NCBI GenBank assembly: GCA_900128395.1
Contig: LT649456.1
Span: forward strand, 1 to 25,043
Reading direction: 5' to 3'
Origin: Stramenopiles sp. TOSAG23-2
Lineage: Eukaryota > Sar
Length of the DNA: 25,043 nucleotides
In this document: piece by piece, positions 17,956-25,043 of the stretch
Layout: each line of letters starts with the position of its first letter
Numbering within the stretch: position 1 is the first letter of the stretch
The notes under the pieces: generated by a model
Seen by the model: the letters and a program-made list of their open reading frames with translations, nothing else
Databases searched by the model: none
Told to the model about the DNA's origin: nothing
Program-made: the position numbers and the translations under genes

Positions 17956-18494
17956 AATAAAAATGATTTTAATAGTTGCAATGTATTGTATATATATTAA
18001 AATGATCGTTACAACCTCTAATTTATATATAAACGACTGTCTAAAATGTATAAATATCTATATCCAGATATATGGACGACAAAAGTGGAAAATTCCAAAA
18101 TCTATATAGTCTTATATATATTGTACTGATGATGACTAAAGTTTTAAGGAGATTATAGTATACATGTAGGGTGGATATAATAGCATTGTGATGGTTTTTT
18201 TGAATCCCTTAAAGCGGATACTGGGGCCACTTGCCACCACCATAAGTCTATAATAGTATAGGAAGGATTAAACATTTTCCATTCTAATTCCTGCTAATTC
18301 CTGCTAATGTTTATTGCACTATTCACTAATATTAGAAAACTATTTATTCTTCATGAATGAATAAGCATGTGTCGGAACTAAAAGAATGTTGAATACATTT
18401 ATATACATGTTGTTAGATATATATAGATATATACATGTACGCGTATATATATATATATATATAGTAATAATCGAATGTAATACAAGATAATACC
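17956..18494. other. Divergent intergenic region, P450 / zinc-finger gene
   Basis: This 539-bp region has a TA run near the P450 start (17989-17998), a small direct repeat (18286-18307, two and a half copies of ATTCCTGCTA) and a (TA)n tract (18444-18463) 32-51 bp before the zinc-finger ATG. A locally GC-richer patch (18205-18242) has no ORF and does not fold as a tRNA by eye. Confidence 0.55.
18444..18463 (+). promoter_or_regulatory. TA-repeat tract upstream of the zinc-finger gene
   Basis: A pure TA run ends 31 bp before the ATG at 18495, matching the spacing upstream of the Rab and first secreted-protein genes. A promoter role is inferred. Confidence 0.4.
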
Positions 18495-19226
18495 ATGCCT
18501 AAGTACGCAAAACCAACAAGACACAAACGACCACATCACATACTTAAAAAGAACGCAAAACGACCAGCGTACACGAGACGCTGTAACATAAAAGGATGTT
18601 CATCAGAATTTAGTAATTGTGGTAGACAAGCAGAATATCTAACTAAGAGAAATTTAAGTTTCCATATGGCAAAGTTCCATAATATATATGCTGATGGATT
18701 ATTTTATTATACTTGTAATAAATGTACAGTAATATGGATATCACAATATGAGTTGGAAAGGCATCAAAAAACTTGCACAGGAGTAAAAAAACCACCTATA
18801 GTAAGACCTTTTCAATGCCCCTTGTGTAAAAAATTTTATAAGAGTGATAAAAGTTTAAGTTCACACCAAAATCAAATACATGGCATATATAGACGTGGCC
18901 CAAGTAAAAAAAGAAAGGAATATTTAAAAAAAAAGGAAGAATCGTCAAGCCAGGAAGAAGAAGAATCATCGAGCGAGGAAGAAGAAGAATCATCATCAAG
19001 TGAATCTGAGGAGGAATCATCAAGTGAATCTGAGGAGGAATCATCAAGTGAATCGGAGGAGGAATCACCAAGCGAATCTGAGGAGGCATTTAGTGAGAAG
19101 GATGAAGTAGATCAAGAGGAAATCGTCGCACGTTTCTTGGCATCACATAGGGCCAGCTCACATTCATTAGTAGTGCAGGGGGATAACCATAATAAAGAGG
19201 CAACGAAAAAGAGTGTAGAGTTGTGA
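18495..19226 (+). CDS. C2H2 zinc-finger protein with acidic Ser/Glu repeat tail
   Basis: The 243-residue product has a very basic N-terminus (1-29), then three zinc-finger-like units: Cys30/Cys35 with His57/His62 (wide spacing), Cys74/Cys77 with His90/Cys94 (C2HC), and Cys108/Cys111 with His124/His129 (closest to classical C2H2). A basic segment (about 133-147, nuclear localisation type) leads into an acidic tail (149-199) of Ser/Glu repeats. The many SxxE sites are typical casein kinase 2 targets. A nuclear nucleic-acid-binding role is inferred. The 3' end lies only 72 bp from that of the convergent TIR-like gene, so the two transcripts may overlap. Confidence 0.87.
   Translation: MPKYAKPTRHKRPHHILKKNAKRPAYTRRCNIKGCSSEFSNCGRQAEYLTKRNLSFHMAKFHNIYADGLFYYTCNKCTVIWISQYELERHQKTCTGVKKPPIVRPFQCPLCKKFYKSDKSLSSHQNQIHGIYRRGPSKKRKEYLKKKEESSSQEEEESSSEEEEESSSSESEEESSSESEEESSSESEEESPSESEEAFSEKDEVDQEEIVARFLASHRASSHSLVVQGDNHNKEATKKSVEL
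18992..19084 (+). repeat. 24-bp coding minisatellite (Ser/Glu repeat)
   Basis: Units of 24 bp starting GGAATCATCAAGTGAATC begin at 19013, 19037 and 19061, preceded by a partial unit. They encode an eight-residue Ser/Glu unit and differ by one to three bases, so copy number probably varies between strains. Confidence 0.85.
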
Positions 19227-19298
19227 AATTTGTTTAAATACCGTAATTAATATCTAAATATAAATATACACCCAGGGACTTAAATATTTTTTTTTGTG

Positions 19299-21155
19299 TC
19301 ATTTTGCTAAATATACAAAAGAAGACAGGCTAAGGACACACATGGAAACTATAAATATTCTCTGTTTCTTCAACTTGTCTACTACTGTCGCTACTTGTGC
19401 TTTAATATCAGTCACTGCTGATGTTTTATCTAGCTTGAACTCCTGGGAAACTTCGCAAGCTTCAGAAAAGCATTTCAATGCAGTGTGATAGTCTTTACTT
19501 TTTAATTTCTTCTCTCCTAAGTTGCGAATCATGGTAAATAAATGAGTAGCCGCCTCTGGTAGATGTGGACTTTCTCTTCCAAGACTTGACTCCAAGATGG
19601 AATCAAGGGATTTCTTACATGCCATGATTGCTTCTTCTAAATTATCGCAACAATCGCAGTAAACGTCAGCAAGATTTCTGTATGCAGCTGCAACAGAATG
19701 ATGTTCAAACCCAAGCTTTCGAATTCTTAAAGCAATGCACCGTTCGTAATATTGTGCAGCATTAGTACCTAAATCTTTATCTTGGTGGTTGTTATCATAC
19801 GACATTCCAGAATACATCATTCCTTTCATGTAGAAACAACTTGCCGCTTCTGGGTGTTCTAAAAGATTATGCTTTGTCAGAATATCTAATTGTTTATCAA
19901 AACTTGCAATGGCATCTAGAGTCTTGCCTGCCCTATACAGTGCATTTCCGTGGTTATTGAGAGTTGGACTTAAACACCGATGATTTTGTCCAAATAATTG
20001 GATTTTCATGTCCAAAGCCTTTGTTGCATGCTTAAGGCTATTAGCATTTGCTGCTATACGATCCTCGCGATTTATAGCAGAAAAACATCCATATAAAATA
20101 TATTGAAAACTAATATGGCAATGGCATTCAGCAAGCTCTATAGAATGTGGTTCGCCGCAATTTGCCAAAATTGTTATTGCTTGTAAAGCCTCACTGATTG
20201 ACATTTTATAATTACGCAGGCCATCATAAACATGAGATAAATTGAAATGAATATCAGCTACCTCCGGACTAACAAGCCCGTACGCATTTTTGTATTCATC
20301 CATGAGTTCCTTCAACAAAATATGTTTTGCATCCAATGGCTTATCTTGTTTAATCAAAATTTTTGACTTTGTTAATAAGGCATTATGCCTCTCTTTTACT
20401 GTACCTGCTGAATCAACTTCAAAATTTACAATTCTCAGGATCCACTCGCGGATATACTCACACACCAATATGTTTAATTTTTGGAAACCACAGCTCCGTT
20501 CAATAACGTCGAAAATTTGCAATTTGTCATTTTCAAACGATGCTTCACTTTGCCGCAAATCGATCATTGCTAGCATGTCAAAATACGAACCAACGTCTTC
20601 CATAATAGCAGCTGTAAATTTTTTCTCCTGGGGAATCGTCATAGCAACATCAAATGTAGAATTTGTTATCGTAGCTGAGTAAATTTCAAAAAGGCACCAT
20701 GCTCGAGTGAAAGGCAAAGGATTTTCCCATGGGCTAATTACCATAACAACACATCCAAAATTCCTAATGGCATCTTTAAATGTAGTTGACCACCAACTAA
20801 AATCATGATTGGTCTGAATATGTTGATTGATGGTAAACACGTCTAGCCATAACATTGTGTTTGGAGATTCAGCAAAATACTTCATCAGGGCATCGAATAG
20901 GTCAAGAAAGTTGTAAAGCCATGCATGTGATATAAAAATTGTAGCTGTACCAACTCCAATTACACCATTACGTTGCAGTTGCATACAATACGAACATTTA
21001 TTTCTTTTAGTTAGTGGCTTGATGTGCTTTTTAACTACATCTAATGTTGTCATTAGGTTTCCGTTCGCATGAACAAAGCTTTTCCTTCCACCACATTCTT
21101 CTATGAATGAGTTAAGAGCGGACAGGCTCAGACCAACAGATGGAAAATCATCCAT
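19299..21155 (-). CDS. TIR-like / TPR protein with C-terminal membrane anchor
   Basis: The 618-residue protein has an N-terminal region with a CSYC pair (54-57), a TIR-like alpha/beta domain (about 70-165), a linker (about 166-285), tetratricopeptide repeats resembling kinesin light chain (about 290-575), and a terminal hydrophobic segment (600-617) that would act as a tail anchor. TIR-like landmarks are TATIFISHAW (70-79), MLWLDVF (101-107), CVVMVISPW (135-143) and RAWCLFEI (151-158). The last resembles the WCLxEL of plant TIR domains, where the Glu (here Glu157) is the NADase catalytic residue. TPRs would sense or bind a partner. I know this ISHAW/WCLFE layout as recurring in protists without an assigned function; NAD cleavage is inference. 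Codon use looks less A/T-biased than its neighbours. Confidence 0.82.
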   Translation of the reverse strand: MDDFPSVGLSLSALNSFIEECGGRKSFVHANGNLMTTLDVVKKHIKPLTKRNKCSYCMQLQRNGVIGVGTATIFISHAWLYNFLDLFDALMKYFAESPNTMLWLDVFTINQHIQTNHDFSWWSTTFKDAIRNFGCVVMVISPWENPLPFTRAWCLFEIYSATITNSTFDVAMTIPQEKKFTAAIMEDVGSYFDMLAMIDLRQSEASFENDKLQIFDVIERSCGFQKLNILVCEYIREWILRIVNFEVDSAGTVKERHNALLTKSKILIKQDKPLDAKHILLKELMDEYKNAYGLVSPEVADIHFNLSHVYDGLRNYKMSISEALQAITILANCGEPHSIELAECHCHISFQYILYGCFSAINREDRIAANANSLKHATKALDMKIQLFGQNHRCLSPTLNNHGNALYRAGKTLDAIASFDKQLDILTKHNLLEHPEAASCFYMKGMMYSGMSYDNNHQDKDLGTNAAQYYERCIALRIRKLGFEHHSVAAAYRNLADVYCDCCDNLEEAIMACKKSLDSILESSLGRESPHLPEAATHLFTMIRNLGEKKLKSKDYHTALKCFSEACEVSQEFKLDKTSAVTDIKAQVATVVDKLKKQRIFIVSMCVLSLSSFVYLAK

Positions 21156-21531
21156 AATATATAATAAATAGATTGCAATAAAATACTAAAAGGGAGTACT
21201 GAAACGATCTGTGGCATTAATTACTAAACCTGGTAAACACGTTTGTCTTAATTTTATTTTATTATTATCATCAACATATATATAATAATATTTCCACGTT
21301 TACGTTTTTTTCCTCCGTTCTTTTTTATACCCATCCCAGCATAAAATTTAATTAATACATACTGGAAATATAGCATAAATATTTATTTTATACATATAAA
21401 GTCATATAACTATATTTAACTGATAACTTTACTCTTCCATGTAGTTAGGATGGATATATCATTGTAATATAAAAATAAATTGGATTAATTGTAAAATAAT
21501 GGTCAAAATAGCTTTTTTATCATTTTTGTTT
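21156..21531. other. Intergenic region between tandem minus-strand genes
   Basis: This 376-bp gap lies upstream of the TIR-like gene and downstream of the C2/HEAT gene. It is A/T-rich with a short TA run (21277-21291). I see no gene or repeat of note. Confidence 0.5.
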
Positions 21532-24500
21532 TTAATCTGAATAATCGTCACCATCACTTCCACCTTCATCACCAAAAATATATAAATGACTGTCTAATAA
21601 ATCTTTCGTTGATAATAATGCATATAATGTTGCTGCTTTTGCTGCTCCATCAAAATTCGATGTTGTCCCACCAAGCATTCGCATAGATTGTTTAATACCT
21701 CTCCATGCTGGTACTTTATCATAAATAATTTCATTAACAGACCACATGCATGTATTTAACATGGACATGGCCCATTTTAACAACACATGGGTTGCCATAT
21801 TATTGGATTCATTAAAAACGTCGTTTACACATTTTGCCAAGGTAATTGCAACTGTTTGTAATATACGTTGCGTAGCATCTGGTCCAACAACATGTAACAT
21901 TGAAGTAATTTTTTGCTCATCAAAATTTTGCAATTCATCACATAAAATTAAATGTGGAATGACACTTGCAAAATTACCTCTTTTATCAACATTACGCAAC
22001 ACAGTTAATATCATATTTGGGCGTTTTACACACGCATCTGCTGCACGCTTTAACGAATTTTTTTGTCGTCGATCTAATTGTTTTAAACATGAAGCGTTAG
22101 AAGGTTTATGATCAACAGGTGGTGGCGGTGGCAACGTAGCTTTATCAATACCAGTGTAACCTTTTGGAGCACGAGATTTATACCTGGTAGGGAACTCTCG
22201 CTTTTTTTCACGCCGATGTACTTCACGTGACAGCGGTCTTTCATCACCTGTTAATGGATCATTACCTTTTCTATTGTTGTTCGATGATGAAGATTTTAAA
22301 ATAGAATTTGTTTTTTTTTTATTATTATTACTTGGTGCTCCAGCTCTTCGTATTTTTGGTTTTTCTGGCACAAATTTTTTCCCAAACCGATTTAAAAATG
22401 CAGGTGGAATAACGTTTGCATTTTGGAATTCTTCCATAGCTTGAGCAGCAATTTGACGAACAACATTGATACGATCTGTAGTACAATCTTTAATGGCTTT
22501 TAAAATAATTACTATGTCAACTTCTCCATCTATAATTTGTACATTTCTTGTAATTTGACCACTATTCATTGATACAGCATGTAAACGTGCAACTTTACCA
22601 AGCAAAAGCAATGCCGAACGTCGTGCTCGCCATATGTAACTTTTATTTGGTGCTAGTAATGTATCTACACAATTTTGCATTATATTAGGCGCAGCGAAGG
22701 CTACAGCATTGGAGAGACGCCTTATTCTTCTTGATTCACCGTAACACGCACCATCTATAATAACACACATCGAATCTAACAATGCACTTAACGTCTCGTT
22801 TTCAGCATTTTTCAGCGTATCTAAAATCCGTCGGAATATTTCTTTCCCACAACCACCCATTAAAATGACATGTTGTCTCATTAAATGCCCATCGCGACTT
22901 AAATTATTTGCATCCTCTGATGAATTATTATCTGGCACAGATCCATTTTTCCCAGCTTTTGAAGTCAACTTAACGGTTTGAGCTGCAACAGCAGCGGCAG
23001 TTGCATCTGCATTAGCGGCTAAGCACCAACCCGATGGCATATTGTCATTGGCATCTAATAATTTTTGATAATAGGATGATCCCATTTCAGTGGGGACTTC
23101 CAGTATCATAATTCCATCCGCACGAATCGACATGGTCTTCGGCAATGGTATATTTGGTAATTTTGTACGAAATACACGACGGGCAACTTCTATATCACGT
23201 TGATCAATAGGTACACCAACAATTTTAAATGTCACCATATCACGTTTTGGTATATTTATTGAAAATGCACCTTTTAGACATTTCGCAGCAACTTCTCCTA
23301 TAATACTATTACCATGTTTATTGACTAGTTCCAACAATGGGTCGAGAATTGGGGAAAAACTTGGCTTGACACGGCCACGTGTTAAAATCGGCAATACTCG
23401 TCTAGCTAAACTACCGATAGATTCTATACATGAATTGTGAACTACTTCATGTTGTACTGTAATTCTACTACAAACAGCATCAACAGATTCTTCTAAATAT
23501 GGCGCAACAACGCTTGGACATGTACGGGCGATCATGCCAAGAACTTTAACACATTCACGTTGAAAAGCACCTTCGTGAACATTCGAAGCTGATCGTAAGC
23601 ATTTCAAAACAATTGGCATATCATTTTCTAGCAAACTTTCAGCAATGGCGCGTATTTCTGCCATTCCATTTTGCCGTGTATGCCCATCCCTCAATCGTGC
23701 AATCGATCGTGTTAATTGCTTTTCTAAATTATTAAGATCTGCTTGAGTTTTTCTATTATTGCTAGCATTGATAGCATCATCATCTATGTTTAAATGTATT
23801 GTATCTTCTGGATTTAATATATTACCATTACTATAATTTCTTTGTTGTTGTGATGGGAGAGGCGCCGATAAAAATAAATTAGCTTGTTCCTCCTTCATAA
23901 TATGTACTTGTGCCTCCATTATATTTTTTTCCGCTTGTGCTTTTTCCAATCGTTCTAACAATTGTTGTTTCTCCACTTCTAATTGTTTCATTTTTTCCAT
24001 TTCAGCTTTTGCTTTTTCTAATGCTTCTAACTCTCTCTTTTCCGCCTCTGCGATTCGATGGGCTTGAAAATCAGCCATTGCCTTTGTTTTATTTGCTCTT
24101 TTTTTCATAATAACACCTTTTGGTCGTTCAGTTATTTTATTTTTATTATTTTCTTTATTCTTATCATCCTTTTTATTTTTCTTATCCATAAATACTTTGC
24201 CAGTATATCGCAATGAAAATCTTATTTGCCCTTGCACTTTTGTCATTCCAGACATAACTTCCAAATCATACCATTGTAATTTTTTTCTCAACATATTATT
24301 TTTTAACATTTCACTTAAATCTATTGTAACGCCACCTAAATTATCATATAATTGTTTACCACCAACTTTTCCATCTTCATTATCGTCATCTTTTACTTGT
24401 ATATGGAGTGTTTTGGATTCTAAAATATTTGAACCAGAACCAAAAATTATATCATTTGTCTCTTTCCATTCATTATCTTCATAAGAGTAAAACGGTTTTT

Positions 24501-24907
24501 TCCAAATTGGGTTACATGTTTTCCACATTACGCCCGTTTTTTTTCTCTTCACCTCCACAAAATAAAAATGCTACTGGATCGCTTGTAGCTGTCATATCTT
24601 TCCTAATATCTCTTGCCAACAAATCTCTAGCTTCTAAATGACTTATTATCAAGCGTGGTGGACCAGATGCCCCTGCACCACCACCAGCAGATGAGGCAGT
24701 CATCGCCAATACTTTTCTTCTAGCATTTTTTAATCGTTTTGCCGTATCTGCAACTGTGGAAAAATTAGATACATGTTGTTCTTTCAAAGGTTTTTGCTCA
24801 TTATTTTTCTGTGATAATCTTTTTCTATCCGCTGCTTTTGCAGATCGTATAGCCAAGTCCTTTGCAACTTGATTTGCTGATTCTATTGCTGCATTTGTTG
24901 CTTGCAT
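21532..24907 (-). CDS. C2 / coiled-coil / HEAT-like protein, frame broken at an A8 run
   Basis: Two overlapping frames form one gene. The first (from ATG 24907) holds an Ala/Lys-rich start and the first half of a C2 domain (LIISHLEARDLLARD, then SDPVAFLFCGG). The second continues the same C2 domain (TGVMWKTCNPIWKKPF onward). They meet at a run of eight A on the coding strand (24537-24544): one A fewer would give an uninterrupted product of about 1124 residues. After C2 (about 85-225) come a long coiled coil (about 270-350), HEAT/armadillo-like repeats (about 400-590 and 700-880) and a Pro-rich linker. C2 suggests Ca2+-dependent membrane binding; the HEAT part suggests a scaffold, possibly cytoskeletal. 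A sequencing error is the most likely cause of the break; a true pseudogene or +1 frameshifting are alternatives. Confidence 0.82.
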
Positions 24908-25043
24908 TGTTTATCTTCCTCTTTGTATTTCGTGTTTCAATGATAATTTTATTATACAATTCACAAAATCAAAATGTTTCATTCCAAATATATTCTCTTT
25001 CATACAAGGGGTGTAATAAATATATATATTTTATTATATTATT

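Noticed and set aside
18205-18242. Possible RNA gene in a GC-richer patch between the P450 and zinc-finger genes
   Set aside because: No tRNA cloverleaf, box A/B, or C/D box pair could be made out by eye.
24512-24907. A separate 131-residue gene upstream of the C2/HEAT frame
   Set aside because: Its last part is the first half of the same C2 domain that continues in the other frame, so it is one broken gene.
1-25043. CRISPR arrays, rRNA, tRNA, endogenous virus or autonomous transposon
   Set aside because: No spaced direct-repeat array, no rRNA- or tRNA-like sequence, and no integrase, reverse transcriptase, transposase or capsid-like product among the open frames.

Overview
The window is nuclear DNA of an AT-rich eukaryotic microbe. 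Evidence: long open coding sequences with strong A/T codon preference, a prenylated Rab GTPase, secretory signal peptides, candidate peroxisomal signals, and two short introns with GT-AG ends and yeast-like branch points (CTAAC and TACTAAC). TAA, TAG and TGA all behave as stops, so the standard code is used. The gene mix (TIR-like/TPR protein, multi-membrane class 3 lipase, GH27 galactosidase, NUDT19-type Nudix enzyme, EF-hand/ankyrin/FN3 protein) suggests a protist. A stramenopile or a similar lineage is my guess only.

Layout. I support fourteen protein genes. In order: a molybdopterin synthase large subunit cut by the left edge (1-393, +); a Rab5-like GTPase (702-1298, -); a Cys-rich secreted protein of unknown role (2381-3292, +); a secreted ankyrin protein (3488-4579, -); a GH27 alpha-galactosidase-like enzyme (5322-6821, +); a small Cys-rich membrane protein (7076-7639, -); a spliced EF-hand/ankyrin/FN3 protein (8311-10513, +); a winged-helix-like protein with poly-Thr (10773-11480, -); a spliced class 3 lipase with about 12 membrane spans (11900-14539, -); a Nudix hydrolase (15286-16293, +); a cytochrome P450 (16426-17955, -); a C2H2 zinc-finger protein with an acidic Ser/Glu tail (18495-19226, +); a TIR-like/TPR tail-anchored protein (19299-21155, -); and a C2/coiled-coil/HEAT-like protein broken by a one-base frame change in an A8 run (21532-24907, -).

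Organisation. Genes alternate strand almost perfectly. Convergent gaps are short (about 70-310 bp) and divergent gaps long (about 540-1080 bp). TA dinucleotide tracts recur in the divergent gaps, often 30-55 bp upstream of the start codon, and also inside both introns. Two related copies of a short element with terminal inverted repeats (full copy 4844-5085, partial copy 1740-1892 in opposite orientation) bracket the convergent pair of secreted-protein genes.

How the genes relate. There is no operon logic. Loose themes are four consecutive secretory-pathway genes (2381-7639), a convergent Nudix/P450 pair whose products both end in PTS1-like tripeptides (SKM and SRL), and likely signalling or trafficking proteins (Rab5-like, EF-hand, C2). 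The most unusual items are the TIR-like/TPR tail-anchored protein, which keeps the glutamate position used by NAD-cleaving TIR domains, and the EF-hand pair apparently inserted inside an FN3 domain.
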